Below the pieces are notes generated by a model. It made no database searches. It worked only from the letters and a program-made list of their open reading frames with translations, and was not told the DNA's origin. A stretch of DNA of 57,783 nt from Pseudomonas amygdali (GTDB lineage Bacteria; Pseudomonadota; Gammaproteobacteria; Pseudomonadales; Pseudomonadaceae), in contig NZ_LKBW01000002.1 in NCBI RefSeq assembly GCF_002699855.1, forward strand, positions 1 through 57,783, in the 5' to 3' direction. The position numbers and the translations under genes are program-made. How positions within the stretch are numbered: position 1 is the first letter of the stretch; each line of letters begins with the position of its first letter. Below, one piece after another: positions 42,263 through 56,072 of this stretch.

Positions 42263-43625
42263 GTCAATGACATTCAGCGAACTGGTCGTGCCGCTTGACG
42301 CCCGTCTGGTCGCTGGCGACTGCAGCTTTGACGGTGTGAGCACCGACAGCCGTGGTATCCAGCCGGGCCAGCTGTTCGTGGCCCTGACCGGGCCGCGCTT
42401 CGACGGCCATGAGTACCTTGAGCAGGTGGCTGCCAAAGGTGCGGTCGGTGCTCTGGTCGAGCGCGAAGTGCAGGGCGCAAGCCTGCCGCAACTGGTCGTG
42501 CTCGATACCCGCAAGGCGCTCGCGCAATTGGGCGCAATGAACCGCAATGCGTTCATCGACAAGCCGGTTGCAGCGATGACCGGTTCCAGCGGCAAGACCA
42601 CGGTCAAGGAAATGCTCGCGAGCATCCTGCGTACGCGCGGCACTGTGCTGGCCACTCGTGGCAATCTGAACAACGAGCTGGGCGTGCCATTGACGTTACT
42701 GGAGCTGGCTCCCGAGCACAGTGCGGCGGTCATCGAACTGGGCGCATCGCGGGTGGGCGAAATTGCCTTCACCGTGAGCCTGACCAAGCCACACGTTGCC
42801 ATCATTACCAACGCTGGAACCGCCCATGTCGGCGAGTTTGGCGGGCCGGACAAAATTGTCGAGGCCAAGGGCGAGATTCTGGAAGGACTCAATGCCAGCG
42901 GCACCGCGGTGCTGAATCTGGAGGACAAGGCTTTCCCTGTCTGGCGCAAGCGTGCCGGCAATCGCAACATTCTGACCTTCGCACTGGCTGACCCTGCGGC
43001 GGATCTGCACGCCAGCGACCTTAGTAATGATGCCCGCGGCTGCCCAGGCTTCACCATCAACAGCCCGCTCGGCGTCGCCCAGGTTCAGTTGAATCTGTTG
43101 GGCGCGCATAACGTGACCAACGCCCTGGCGGCCGCGGCTGCAGCCTGCGCACTGGGCGTGACGCTGGAAGGCATTGTCGCGGGCTTGAACAACGTGCAGC
43201 CGGTCAAGGGCCGTGCGGTTGTGCAAATCGCCAGCAACGGCACGCGCGTCATTGATGACACCTATAACGCCAACCCTGCCTCGATCAACGCAGCCGTCGA
43301 CATCCTTACCGGTTTTACCGGTCGTACCGTGCTGGTGCTGGGCGATATCGGCGAGCTGGGCGAGTGGGCCGAACAAGGCCATCGCGACGTAGGGGCCTAT
43401 GCCGCTGGCAAGGTCTCGGCGCTGTATGCCGTCGGCCCGTTGATGACTCATGCCGTCAGCGCCTTTGGTGAACATGCGTACCACTTTGCCAGTCAGGCAG
43501 AGCTGATCGCGGCGCTGGGCGCCGAGCAGGACCCTAATACCACTTTACTGATCAAGGGCTCGCGTAGCGCTGCGATGGAAAACGTCGTGGCTGCCTTGTG
43601 CGGTTCTAGCCTGGAGAAACATTAA
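42255..43625 (+). CDS. murF: UDP-MurNAc-tripeptide:D-Ala-D-Ala ligase MurF
   Basis: The product (456 residues) attaches D-Ala-D-Ala to complete the pentapeptide precursor. The ATP loop is [14 protein letters not shown] at about residues 105-118, and [16 protein letters not shown] is typical of MurF. I chose ATG 42255 with GGGGG 8 bases upstream; ATG 42267 (MTFSEL) is a possible later start. Its stop shares a base with mraY (TAATG). Confidence 0.96.
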   Translation: MIKSMTFSELVVPLDARLVAGDCSFDGVSTDSRGIQPGQLFVALTGPRFDGHEYLEQVAAKGAVGALVEREVQGASLPQLVVLDTRKALAQLGAMNRNAFIDKPVAAMTGSSGKTTVKEMLASILRTRGTVLATRGNLNNELGVPLTLLELAPEHSAAVIELGASRVGEIAFTVSLTKPHVAIITNAGTAHVGEFGGPDKIVEAKGEILEGLNASGTAVLNLEDKAFPVWRKRAGNRNILTFALADPAADLHASDLSNDARGCPGFTINSPLGVAQVQLNLLGAHNVTNALAAAAAACALGVTLEGIVAGLNNVQPVKGRAVVQIASNGTRVIDDTYNANPASINAAVDILTGFTGRTVLVLGDIGELGEWAEQGHRDVGAYAAGKVSALYAVGPLMTHAVSAFGEHAYHFASQAELIAALGAEQDPNTTLLIKGSRSAAMENVVAALCGSSLEKH

Positions 43626-44707
43626 TGCTGCTGCTGTTGGCCGAGTTCTTACAACAGTTCTACAAAGGCTTCGCGGTCTTTCAGTACCTGTCCTTGCGCG
43701 GGATCCTTGGTGTGCTCACTGCGCTGACACTGTCGCTGTGCCTGGGCCCCTGGATGATTCGTACCTTGCAGATGCGCCATATCGGCCAGTCGGTCCGCAA
43801 CGACGGTCCGCAGTCGCACTTGTCCAAATCGGGTACGCCGACCATGGGCGGTGCGCTGATCCTCTCGTCCATCGGTATCAGTACGCTGTTGTGGGCTGAC
43901 CTGAGCAATCGTTACGTTTGGGTTGTGTTGCTGGTGACACTGCTGTTCGGGGCCATCGGCTGGGTCGATGACTACCGCAAAGTGATCGAAAAGAACTCGC
44001 GTGGCCTGCCGAGCCGCTGGAAGTATTTCTGGCAGTCGGTATTCGGCCTCTGTGCAGCGATCTTCCTTTATACGACTGCACCGTCGGCTACCGAAACCAC
44101 GCTGATCGTGCCGATGCTCAAGGATGTGCGCATCCCGTTGGGTATCGGTTTCATCGTGCTGACCTATTTCGTGATCGTCGGCTCCAGCAACGCAGTCAAC
44201 CTGACTGACGGCCTGGACGGTCTGGCGATCATGCCGACGGTGATGGTGGGCGGTGCGCTGGGCATATTTTGCTACCTGTCGGGTAACGTGAAGTTTGCTG
44301 AGTACCTGCTGATTCCCTACGTACCGGGGGCAGGTGAGCTGATTGTCTTCTCCGGTGCACTGATTGGCGCGGGACTCGGGTTTCTCTGGTTCAACACCTA
44401 TCCGGCTCAGGTGTTCATGGGTGACGTCGGTGCGCTGGCGCTGGGGGCTGCGCTGGGCACCATGGCCGTGATCGTGCGTCAGGAAATTGTCCTGTTCATC
44501 ATGGGTGGCGTGTTCGTGATGGAAACCCTTTCAGTGGTCATTCAGGTTGCGTCTTTCAAACTCACCGGTCGCCGCGTGTTCCGCATGGCGCCGATTCACC
44601 ACCACTTTGAACTCAAAGGCTGGCCCGAGCCGCGCGTGATCGTCCGTTTCTGGATCATCACCGTGATTCTGGTGCTCATTGGCCTTGCCACACTGAAACT
44701 GAGGTAG
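43625..44707 (+). CDS. mraY: Phospho-MurNAc-pentapeptide translocase MraY
   Basis: The product (360 residues) is a ten-helix inner-membrane enzyme that makes lipid I from UDP-MurNAc-pentapeptide and undecaprenyl phosphate. Key family blocks are [11 protein letters not shown], the aspartate pair in [21 protein letters not shown], and the HHH motif in [13 protein letters not shown]. Length is standard. It lies between murF and murD in the normal dcw order. Confidence 0.97.
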   Translation: MLLLLAEFLQQFYKGFAVFQYLSLRGILGVLTALTLSLCLGPWMIRTLQMRHIGQSVRNDGPQSHLSKSGTPTMGGALILSSIGISTLLWADLSNRYVWVVLLVTLLFGAIGWVDDYRKVIEKNSRGLPSRWKYFWQSVFGLCAAIFLYTTAPSATETTLIVPMLKDVRIPLGIGFIVLTYFVIVGSSNAVNLTDGLDGLAIMPTVMVGGALGIFCYLSGNVKFAEYLLIPYVPGAGELIVFSGALIGAGLGFLWFNTYPAQVFMGDVGALALGAALGTMAVIVRQEIVLFIMGGVFVMETLSVVIQVASFKLTGRRVFRMAPIHHHFELKGWPEPRVIVRFWIITVILVLIGLATLKLR

Positions 44708-44712
44708 AACGA

Positions 44713-46059
44713 GTGTCCCTGATCGTTTCCGACCGCTTCCGCATTGTTGTGGGGCTTGGCAAAAGTGGCATGTTCCTGGTTCGCTTCCTGGCGAACCGGG
44801 GCGTGTCCTTTGCCGTGGCCGACACGCGGGAGAATCCTCCTGAGCTGGCGACCTTGCGTCGTGACTATCCGCATGTGGAAGTGCGTTGTGGCGAGCTGGA
44901 TGTGGATTTCCTCTGCCGTGCCGACGAGTTGTATGTCAGCCCCGGTCTGGCGCTGGCCACACCGGCCCTGCAGCAGGCGCACGCGCGTGGCGTCAAGCTG
45001 TCCGGTGACATCGAGCTGTTCGCGCGTTACGCGAAGGCACCGGTCATCGCCATCACCGGTTCGAATGCGAAAAGCACCGTGACAACGCTGGTGGGTGAAA
45101 TGGCCGTCGCTGCAGGCAAACGCGTTGCGGTCGGGGGCAACCTCGGTACTCCGGCGCTGGACCTGCTCAGCGACGATGTCGAACTGTACGTAATGGAGCT
45201 GTCCAGCTTTCAGCTCGAAACCACCGACCAGCTCAATGCTGAAGTGGCAACCGTGCTGAACATCAGCGAAGACCATATGGACCGCTACAGCGGCCTGCCG
45301 GCTTACCACCTTGCCAAGCACCGGATTTTCCGTGGCGCGCGGCAAGTGGTGGTCAATCGTCAGGATGCCCTGTCCCGTCCGCTGATTGGTGAAGGCCTTC
45401 CTTGCTGGACGTTCGGTCTCAACAAGCCTGATTTCCACGGCTTTGGTCTGCGTGAAGAAAACGGCGAAAAATACCTGGCGTTCCAGTTCGAAAACCTGAT
45501 GCCGGTACGTGAGCTGAAAGTTCGTGGTGCTCACAATCAGGCCAACGCCCTTGCTGCATTGGCGCTTGGGCATGCGGTTGGCCTGCCGTTCGATGCGATG
45601 CTTGCAAGCCTGCGCGAATTCACCGGCCTGGAGCATCGCTGCCAGTGGCTGCGTGAGCATGACGGCGTTCATTACTACAACGACTCCAAGGCCACCAACG
45701 TCGGTGCCGCACTGGCTGCCATCGAAGGTCTGGGTTCGGATATCGACGGCAAGCTGGTGCTGATCGCTGGCGGCGATGGCAAAGGCGCTGACTTCAGCGC
45801 ATTGCGTGCGCCAGTCGCTGAGCATTGCCGCGCTGCGGTGTTACTGGGCCGCGACGCCGAGCTGATTGCCCAGGCATTGGGTGATGCCGTTCCTCTGGTG
45901 CGTGTCGACACCGTCCAGGCTGCTGTCGAGCACAGTGCAAAGCTGGCGCAGCGGGGCGATGCGGTATTGCTTTCGCCTGCATGCGCCAGCCTGGACATGT
46001 TCAAGAATTATGAAGAGCGCGGACGTGTGTTCGCGCAGGCAGTGGAGTGCTTGTCATGA
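44713..46059 (+). CDS. murD: UDP-MurNAc-L-Ala:D-Glu ligase MurD
   Basis: The product (448 residues) adds D-glutamate to UDP-MurNAc-L-alanine. The ATP loop is ITGSNAKSTVTTLVGE at about residues 113-128, followed by ELSSFQLETT and a late NDSKATNVGAALAAIEG block typical of MurD. It starts with GTG 44713 after GAGGTAGAACGA. It overlaps ftsW by 4 bases (ATGA). Confidence 0.96.
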   Translation: MSLIVSDRFRIVVGLGKSGMFLVRFLANRGVSFAVADTRENPPELATLRRDYPHVEVRCGELDVDFLCRADELYVSPGLALATPALQQAHARGVKLSGDIELFARYAKAPVIAITGSNAKSTVTTLVGEMAVAAGKRVAVGGNLGTPALDLLSDDVELYVMELSSFQLETTDQLNAEVATVLNISEDHMDRYSGLPAYHLAKHRIFRGARQVVVNRQDALSRPLIGEGLPCWTFGLNKPDFHGFGLREENGEKYLAFQFENLMPVRELKVRGAHNQANALAALALGHAVGLPFDAMLASLREFTGLEHRCQWLREHDGVHYYNDSKATNVGAALAAIEGLGSDIDGKLVLIAGGDGKGADFSALRAPVAEHCRAAVLLGRDAELIAQALGDAVPLVRVDTVQAAVEHSAKLAQRGDAVLLSPACASLDMFKNYEERGRVFAQAVECLS

Positions 46060-47270
46060 TCTTCGGTGTGATCAAGCCTTATCCATCGCCACTGATCAGC
46101 GGGCGCGGCATTGACCTCGACTTCCCGATGCTGGTCGGCTGTCTGGCATTGCTGGGCCTTGGGCTGGTAATGATTACTTCCGCCTCGTCGGAAGTTGCTG
46201 CAGTTCAGTCGGGCAACACGCTGTACATGATGACCCGTCACCTGGTTTATCTGCTGATCGGTCTGGGTGCCTGCGGCGTGACCATGATGATTCCGGTCGC
46301 CACCTGGCAACGCCTGGGCTGGATGATGCTGCTTGGCGCGTTCGGCCTGTTGCTGCTGGTACTGGTGCCGGGAATCGGGCGCGAGGTAAACGGTTCGATG
46401 CGCTGGATCGGCTTCGGCGCGTTCAACGTGCAGCCGTCGGAAATCGCCAAGGTGTTTGTGGTGATCTTTCTTGCGGGCTATCTGATTCGTCAGCAGCAGG
46501 AAGTTCGCGAAAGCTGGATGGGCTTTTTCAAGCCGTTCATTGTGCTTTTGCCGATGGCAGGTCTGCTGCTCATGGAGCCTGACTTCGGTGCGACCGTGGT
46601 AATGATGGGCTCGGCCGCAGCCATGCTGTTTCTCGGCGGTGTCGGCCTGTTCCGCTTCTCGCTGATGGTGGTGCTGGCGGTCGCTTCTGTGGTGGTGCTG
46701 GTCCAGGCCCAACCTTACCGGATGGCGCGTCTGACCAACTTTACCGACCCATGGGCCGACCAGTTCGGTTCCGGCTATCAATTGACCCAGGCACTGATCG
46801 CCTTCGGTCGCGGCGAGTGGTTCGGCGTCGGACTGGGCAACAGTGTGCAGAAGCAGTTCTATCTGCCGGAAGCGCACACCGACTTCGTGTTCTCGGTACT
46901 TGCAGAAGAGCTGGGCGTGGTGGGTTCGCTGATCACCGTCGCACTGCTCCTGTTCGTCAGTATTCGCGGCATGTACATCGGCATGTGGGCCGAGCGCGCC
47001 AAGCAGTTCTTCGGTGCCTATGTGGCCTACGGTCTATCGTTCCTGTGGATCGGCCAGTTCCTGATCAACATCGGTGTGAACGTCGGTCTGCTGCCGACCA
47101 AGGGTCTGACTCTGCCATTCCTCAGCTACGGCGGCAGCTCGCTGGTGATCTGCTGCGCGAGTCTTGGCCTGCTGCTGCGCATCGAGTGGGAATCGCGCAA
47201 CAACATGGGCAGTGAAGAAGCCGAGTTCAAGGAAAGCGACTTCGCCGAGGAGACGCCCCATGGACGCTAA
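46056..47270 (+). CDS. ftsW: Septal peptidoglycan glycosyltransferase FtsW
   Basis: The product (404 residues) is a SEDS-family polymerase with about ten membrane helices, which polymerises glycan strands at the septum with FtsI. SEDS features are the catalytic aspartate region LMEPDFGATVVMMG and the conserved TNFTDPWADQFGSGYQLTQALIAFGRGEWFGVGLGNSVQK around residues 230-270. I chose ATG 46056 with GGAG upstream, overlapping the murD stop. The C-terminal cytosolic tail is acidic. Confidence 0.96.
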   Translation: MIFGVIKPYPSPLISGRGIDLDFPMLVGCLALLGLGLVMITSASSEVAAVQSGNTLYMMTRHLVYLLIGLGACGVTMMIPVATWQRLGWMMLLGAFGLLLLVLVPGIGREVNGSMRWIGFGAFNVQPSEIAKVFVVIFLAGYLIRQQQEVRESWMGFFKPFIVLLPMAGLLLMEPDFGATVVMMGSAAAMLFLGGVGLFRFSLMVVLAVASVVVLVQAQPYRMARLTNFTDPWADQFGSGYQLTQALIAFGRGEWFGVGLGNSVQKQFYLPEAHTDFVFSVLAEELGVVGSLITVALLLFVSIRGMYIGMWAERAKQFFGAYVAYGLSFLWIGQFLINIGVNVGLLPTKGLTLPFLSYGGSSLVICCASLGLLLRIEWESRNNMGSEEAEFKESDFAEETPHGR

Positions 47271-48322
47271 TGTGCTGATCATGGCTGGCGGCACCGGCGG
47301 GCATGTATTCCCGGCGCTGGCCTGTGCGCGCGAGTTCCAGGCACGCGGCTACAAGGTCCATTGGCTGGGCACGCCGCGTGGTATCGAAAACGAACTGGTG
47401 CCGCAGGCCGGTCTGACGCTGCACCTGATCAACGTTACCGGTCTGCGTGGCAAGGGCCGCTTGTCGCTGCTCAAGTCGCCGTTCATGTTGCTCAAGGCCC
47501 TGATGCAGGCACGCAAGGTTGTGCGTGAGGTGAAACCGGTCTGCGTGGTCGGCTTCGGTGGCTACGTCACCGGCCCTGGCGGTCTGGCGGCGAAGCTGGC
47601 AGGCGTACCGTTGATCATTCACGAGCAGAATGCCGTTGTCGGTACCGCCAACCGCAGTCTGGCCTCGTTCGCCAGCCGGGTGTGCGAAGCGTTCCCGAAC
47701 ACCTTTGCGGATTCATCCAAGCGTCGCACCACCGGCAACCCGGTGCGTGTCGAGCTGTTTCTGGAAACACCGCGTCAGGCTCTGGCCGGACGCAAGGCTC
47801 GTCTGCTGGTACTGGGCGGCAGCCTGGGCGCGGAGCCGTTGAACAAACTGCTGCCCGAGGCGCTTTCTCAGCTGCCTCAGGACATCCAGCCCGAAGTGTT
47901 TCATCAGTCGGGCAAGAATCATGACGCAGTCACCGCCGAGCGCTATCGCAACGTGGGCGTCGAGGCGCAGGTTGCGCCATTCATACAGAACATGGCCCAA
48001 GCCTATGGCTGGGCCGATCTGGTGGTCTGCCGCGCAGGCGCATTGACCATCAGCGAACTGGCCGCCGCCGGCCTGCCGTCGTTGCTGATACCGCTGCCCC
48101 ACGCGATTGATGACCATCAGTCACGTAACGCTGACTATCTGGCTCGCGAAGGCGCAGCCTTCGTCATGCCGCAAGCGACAACTGGCGCCGCCGAGATGGC
48201 AGCACGCCTGAAAGAGGTTTTGATGCAACCCGAACAATTGAACAGCATGGCCCGCACTGCACGCAGCCTGGCCATGCCTGATGCAACCAGCACTGTCGTC
48301 AACGTCTGTGTGGAGGTGGCCC

Positions 48323-48330
<8 letters not shown>
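47260..48330 (+). CDS. murG: UDP-GlcNAc:lipid I N-acetylglucosaminyltransferase MurG
   Basis: The product (356 residues) is a GT-B glycosyltransferase bound to the inner face of the membrane, converting lipid I to lipid II. The first G-loop is [13 protein letters not shown] at about residues 7-19; [28 protein letters not shown] and the late [26 protein letters not shown] follow. GAGGAG lies upstream of ATG 47260. It overlaps both ftsW (11 bases) and murC (8 bases). Confidence 0.97.
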
Positions 48331-50739
<2,409 letters not shown>

Positions 50740-50742
50740 GGC

Positions 50743-51612
50743 ATGTACGGCGCGTCGACACGTCCTCAGCCACCTGCTCCCGGCCGCAACAAGCCGGTGC
50801 CGCGCGGCGCCAGCCGTATGGTGGCCAAGGAGCTCTTGTCGGCGCGCCTGCCCAAGGCCAACTTCAGTTTTCTGAAGCGTTTGCTCTGGCCTGTGTTGCT
50901 GGTGGTTCTGGGCTTCGGCACTTATGAGGCAGCGCAACGTCTGCTGCCGTACGCCGACCGTCCGATTACCCGCATCAATGTGCAGGGCGATTTGAGTTAC
51001 ATCAGCCAGCAGGCTGTGCAACAGCGGATTGCGCCTTATGTGGCGTCGAGCTTTTTCAAGATCGATCTGACCGGCATGCGCACCGAGCTTGAGCAGATGC
51101 CCTGGATCGCCCACGCCGAAGTTCGTCGTGTATGGCCGGATCAGGTTGTGATTCGTCTTGAGGAGCAGTTGCCGGTTGCCCGTTGGGGTGATGAAGCGCT
51201 GTTGAATAACCAGGGGCAGGCTTTCACGCCGCGTGAACTGTCCAATTACGAACATCTTCCCCAGTTGTTTGGCCCGCAGCGGGCCCAGCAGCAGGTGATG
51301 CAGCAGTATCAGGTGTTGAGTCAGATGTTGCGCCCGCTGGGCTTCTCCATCGTGCGCCTGGAGCTGCGCGAGCGCGGCAGCTGGTTCCTGACGACAGGCG
51401 CCGGTAGTGCTGGCCCGGGAATCGAATTGTTGCTTGGACGCGACCACCTCGTCGAAAAAATGCGCCGTTTCATCGCGATTTACGACAAAACGCTGAAAGA
51501 ACAAATCACGAATATCGCGCGCGTCGACTTGCGTTACTCCAACGGCCTTGCGGTCGGTTGGCGCGAACAGGCAGCGGCAACGACGGACAAACCCGCCGTC
51601 GCGAAGAATTGA
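50743..51612 (+). CDS. ftsQ: Cell division protein FtsQ
   Basis: The product (289 residues) is a bitopic divisome protein: cytosolic basic tail, membrane helix at about residues 46-64 ([18 protein letters not shown]), then a POTRA domain ([22 protein letters not shown]) and a beta domain that binds FtsB. The proline/arginine-rich tail ([19 protein letters not shown]) is usual in pseudomonads. It lies between ddlB and ftsA. Confidence 0.94.
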   Translation: MYGASTRPQPPAPGRNKPVPRGASRMVAKELLSARLPKANFSFLKRLLWPVLLVVLGFGTYEAAQRLLPYADRPITRINVQGDLSYISQQAVQQRIAPYVASSFFKIDLTGMRTELEQMPWIAHAEVRRVWPDQVVIRLEEQLPVARWGDEALLNNQGQAFTPRELSNYEHLPQLFGPQRAQQQVMQQYQVLSQMLRPLGFSIVRLELRERGSWFLTTGAGSAGPGIELLLGRDHLVEKMRRFIAIYDKTLKEQITNIARVDLRYSNGLAVGWREQAAATTDKPAVAKN

Positions 51613-51626
51613 TAAGAGGCAGGACC

Positions 51627-52883
51627 ATGGCAAACGTGCAAAGCGGCAAAATGATCGTCGGGCTGGATATCGGTACCTCCAAGGTGGTGGCACTGGTAGG
51701 CGAAGTCGCGGCCGATGGCTCGCTGGAAATCGTGGGTATCGGTACCCATCCCTCCCGCGGCCTGAAGAAGGGCGTGGTAGTGAATATCGAGTCGACCGTG
51801 CAGTCGATCCAGCGCGCAATCGAAGAAGCGCAGCTGATGGCGGGTTGCCGTATTCACTCGGCATTTGTCGGCGTTGCAGGCAGCCATATTCGCAGCCTGA
51901 ACTCGCACGGCATCGTGGCGATTCGTGATCGCGAAGTCAGTTCTGCGGACCTGGAGCGTGTGCTCGATGCTGCTCAGGCGGTGGCCATTCCTGCCGACCA
52001 GCGCGTGCTGCACACCCTCCCTCAGGATTACGTGATCGATAACCAGGAAGGCGTGCGTGAGCCTTTGGGCATGTCCGGTGTACGTCTGGAAGCCAAGGTT
52101 CACGTCGTGACCTGCGCAGTGAATGCCGCGCAGAACATCGAGAAGTGCGTGCGTCGCTGCGGTCTGGAAGTCGACGACATCATTCTTGAACAACTGGCGT
52201 CGGCGTATTCCGTACTGACCGATGACGAGAAAGAGCTGGGCGTGTGCCTGGTGGATATCGGTGGCGGTACGACCGACATCGCGATCTTCACCGAAGGCGC
52301 CATTCGTCACACGGCGGTTATCCCGATTGCGGGCGATCAGGTCACCAACGACATCGCCATGGCGTTGCGTACCCCGACCCAGTACGCCGAAGAAATCAAG
52401 ATTCGCTACGCCTGCGCCCTGGCCAAACTGGCCGGTGCCGGTGAAACCATCAAAGTACCGAGTGTGGGCGACCGTCCACCTCGCGAGCTGTCGCGTCAGG
52501 CCCTGGCCGAAGTGGTAGAGCCTCGTTACGACGAGCTGTTCACCCTGATCCAGGCCGAGCTGCGCCGCAGCGGTTACGAAGACCTGATCCCGGCTGGCAT
52601 CGTGCTGACCGGGGGCACAGCGAAAATGGAAGGTGCGGTCGAACTGGCCGAGGAAATCTTCCACATGCCGGTGCGCCTTGGCGTGCCGCACAGCGTCAAA
52701 GGGCTCGCTGATGTCGTGCGCAACCCGATCTACTCGACCGGCGTAGGCCTGTTGATGTACGGGCTGCAAAAACAGTCGGACGGCATTTCGCTGTCCGGGA
52801 TGGTCGGCAACAGCAGTTACAGCGACGAAACCAAGGCACCGGTGCTTGAGCGTATCAAGCGTTGGGTGCAGGGCAATTTCTAA
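51627..52883 (+). CDS. ftsA: Cell division protein FtsA
   Basis: The product (418 residues) is an actin-like ATPase that tethers FtsZ to the membrane and recruits later divisome proteins. The phosphate-1 motif is VGLDIGTSKVVALVGEV at about residues 11-27 and phosphate-2 is VDIGGGTTDIAIF near 205. The final VLERIKRWVQGNF is the amphipathic membrane-targeting helix. I chose ATG 51627 after AGAGGCAGGA; an upstream in-frame ATG at 51558 lies in ftsQ. A 100-base gap separates it from ftsZ. Confidence 0.97.
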   Translation: MANVQSGKMIVGLDIGTSKVVALVGEVAADGSLEIVGIGTHPSRGLKKGVVVNIESTVQSIQRAIEEAQLMAGCRIHSAFVGVAGSHIRSLNSHGIVAIRDREVSSADLERVLDAAQAVAIPADQRVLHTLPQDYVIDNQEGVREPLGMSGVRLEAKVHVVTCAVNAAQNIEKCVRRCGLEVDDIILEQLASAYSVLTDDEKELGVCLVDIGGGTTDIAIFTEGAIRHTAVIPIAGDQVTNDIAMALRTPTQYAEEIKIRYACALAKLAGAGETIKVPSVGDRPPRELSRQALAEVVEPRYDELFTLIQAELRRSGYEDLIPAGIVLTGGTAKMEGAVELAEEIFHMPVRLGVPHSVKGLADVVRNPIYSTGVGLLMYGLQKQSDGISLSGMVGNSSYSDETKAPVLERIKRWVQGNF

Positions 52884-52983
52884 GTTTCAACGTTTAAAAG
52901 TTTCACAGCTTCAGATTCAGGGCTTCAAAAGCAATATCGGCAGGCAGTAGGCAAAACTAACTAGAAAGCGGAAGGAGAGAGAA

Positions 52984-54171
52984 ATGTTCGAACTCGTAGA
53001 CAACGTCCCGCAAAGCCCGGTTATCAAAGTTATCGGTGTAGGCGGTGGTGGCGGAAACGCTGTCAATCACATGGTCAAGAGCAACATCGAAGGCGTGGAA
53101 TTCATCTGCGCCAACACAGATGCTCAAGCGCTGAAAAACATTGGCGCGCGGACCATTCTGCAACTGGGCACCGGCGTGACCAAAGGCCTTGGCGCTGGCG
53201 CCAACCCTGAAGTCGGTCGTCAGGCCGCACTGGAAGATCGTGAGCGCATTGCAGAAGTTCTGCAGGGCACCAACATGGTTTTCATCACCACTGGCATGGG
53301 CGGCGGTACCGGTACCGGTGCAGCACCGATCATTGCTGAAGTGGCCAAGGAAATGGGCATTCTGACGGTCGCAGTCGTGACCCGTCCGTTCCCGTTCGAA
53401 GGTCGCAAGCGTATGCAGATCGCCGATGAAGGCATCCGCATGCTGTCCGAAAGCGTCGACTCGTTGATCACCATCCCCAACGAGAAGCTGCTGACCATCC
53501 TGGGCAAGGACGCCAGCCTGCTGTCGGCTTTCGCCAAGGCTGATGATGTACTGGCCGGTGCCGTTCGCGGTATCTCCGACATCATCAAGCGTCCGGGCAT
53601 GATCAACGTCGACTTCGCCGACGTCCGCACCGTGATGAGCGAAATGGGCATGGCGATGATGGGTACTGGCTGCGCCAGCGGTCCTAACCGTGCGCGTGAA
53701 GCCACCGAAGCGGCCATTCGCAACCCGTTGCTCGAAGACGTCAACCTGCAGGGCGCTCGCGGCATCCTGGTCAACATCACTGCCGGTCCTGACCTGTCGC
53801 TGGGTGAGTATTCGGACGTGGGCAGCATCATCGAAGCGTTCGCTTCCGAGCACGCGATGGTCAAGGTCGGTACGGTTATCGATCCGGACATGCGTGACGA
53901 GTTGCACGTGACTGTGGTTGCCACCGGCCTGGGCGCGAAAATCGAGAAGCCGGTCAAGGTCATCGACAACACGCTGCAGACCACCCAGCAGGCTCCTGCC
54001 CAGCAGGCGTCGCGCCAGGAAGCACCTTCGGTCAACTACCGCGATCTGGACCGTCCTACCGTGATGCGCAATCAGGCACACGCAGGCGCTACGGCAGCGG
54101 CGAAGATGAACCCTAACGATGATCTGGATTACCTGGATATCCCGGCTTTCCTGCGTCGTCAGGCCGATTGA
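52984..54171 (+). CDS. ftsZ: Cell division protein FtsZ
   Basis: The product (395 residues) is the tubulin-like GTPase that forms the Z ring. The tubulin signature GMGGGTGTGAAP lies at about residues 104-115, with the T7 loop NVDFADVRTVM near 207. A variable linker rich in Q and A follows at about 320-375. The conserved C-terminal peptide DYLDIPAFLRRQAD binds FtsA and ZipA. The strong ribosome site AAGGAGAGAG precedes the ATG. The gap upstream may hold an ftsZ promoter. Confidence 0.98.
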   Translation: MFELVDNVPQSPVIKVIGVGGGGGNAVNHMVKSNIEGVEFICANTDAQALKNIGARTILQLGTGVTKGLGAGANPEVGRQAALEDRERIAEVLQGTNMVFITTGMGGGTGTGAAPIIAEVAKEMGILTVAVVTRPFPFEGRKRMQIADEGIRMLSESVDSLITIPNEKLLTILGKDASLLSAFAKADDVLAGAVRGISDIIKRPGMINVDFADVRTVMSEMGMAMMGTGCASGPNRAREATEAAIRNPLLEDVNLQGARGILVNITAGPDLSLGEYSDVGSIIEAFASEHAMVKVGTVIDPDMRDELHVTVVATGLGAKIEKPVKVIDNTLQTTQQAPAQQASRQEAPSVNYRDLDRPTVMRNQAHAGATAAAKMNPNDDLDYLDIPAFLRRQAD

Positions 54172-55195
<1,024 letters not shown>

Positions 55196-55226
55196 GCAAG
55201 CTTTACTCTCTTTCCTTTTGTTCTTT

Positions 55227-55254
55227 AAAGGCTGCCCTCGGGTGGCCTTTTTTT
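55227..55254. terminator. Terminator after lpxC
   Basis: AAAGGCTGCC pairs with GGTGGCCTTT (two wobble pairs) around CTCG, followed by TTTTA. It probably stops lpxC transcription; the A run on the other side could serve dciA, which ends at 55313 on the minus strand. Confidence 0.8.
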
Positions 55255-55312
55255 ATCGGCTTCATTGGGCAAAGCCAGTTGCGCAGAGGATCTGGCGAAA
55301 ATCACTCAGACG

Positions 55313-55768
55313 TTATTTCTTGTCCTTGGCATGGCTGGCAAGCCGCTCAAGTGCTGCCCGCAGCTTGGGATCAGTGATGCCCTCGGCGGTGGCCTGAATG
55401 TTCTCGGCGGCAATCGAAGACAGGTCGATGGTGTGCGTGGCCGCTCCGCGCGGGGCTTCAGGTGGCTGCACCCTGAAGACAATGCGCGTCAGGTTGATGA
55501 ATTCGTCGAAGGCCATCAGTTGCCGGTGCAGGCGCTTCTGCTGATAGCGCAGGCGCGTGGCCCAGTGACCATCCGTCACGATCAGCAACAAGGTGCCTTC
55601 GCGCCACGAGGCCACACGACAGTGCTCGCGCGCGGCTGGTTGCAGCTGACTTTCGAGCAGGCGCTGCAAATGGCTAAGGCGTTCGGCGTGACGAAAGATA
55701 GCCTTCAGAGGCTTGGCTTCACGCAGCAGAACCGCGGGCGGGCGGGCGTTCAGAGGACGAAAGGCCAT
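55313..55768 (-). CDS. dciA: DUF721 protein, DciA-like helicase loader
   Basis: The product (151 residues) contains a DUF721/DciA domain at about residues 20-100 (LQRLLESQLQPAAREHCRVASWREGTLLLIVTDGHWATRLRYQ). DciA is the ancestral bacterial protein that loads the DnaB helicase; in Pseudomonas it stands in for DnaC. The C-terminal part is less conserved and ends in lysines. It is convergent with lpxC and divergent from secA, as in P. aeruginosa (PA4405). Confidence 0.88.
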   Translation of the reverse strand: MAFRPLNARPPAVLLREAKPLKAIFRHAERLSHLQRLLESQLQPAAREHCRVASWREGTLLLIVTDGHWATRLRYQQKRLHRQLMAFDEFINLTRIVFRVQPPEAPRGAATHTIDLSSIAAENIQATAEGITDPKLRAALERLASHAKDKK

Positions 55769-56072
55769 GGTGGAGTGCCTGGTAACAAGATGAACATCTT
55801 AACAGAAAGCGTTCTAACGGCTGCTTTTCAGGGCATTTCCGTGCTTTCATATGCAAATCAATGAGTAACTTCCCCGGATTATGGGTTGAAGTGCTTGAAA
55901 TTGGCCCCATTGTAAACCTGCCCCATAACAGCGCTGTGCCAGCATCGTGGAATAACGCCACTTTCCTCACCATCGTTTCCGGGTAGAATGCTCGTTCGCA
56001 TGCGGCCATCTGGGCTGCACGGGCGACTCACGGGGCCGCCCTCCATTCCTATGTGTGGAAGATCCTGTCGAT
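55769..56072. promoter_or_regulatory. Divergent dciA / secA intergenic region
   Basis: The 304-base gap holds a perfect dyad AAGATGAACATCTT at 55787-55800 overlapping a candidate dciA -10 (TAAGAT, minus strand, 55801-55796). Near 55999-56041, GCGGCC and GGCCGC with a CGGGCGACTCACG middle could form a hairpin in the secA leader. TGTGGAAGATCC gives only a weak ribosome site for secA. No gene is visible; P. aeruginosa has a further gene (PA4404) at this place. Confidence 0.45.
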
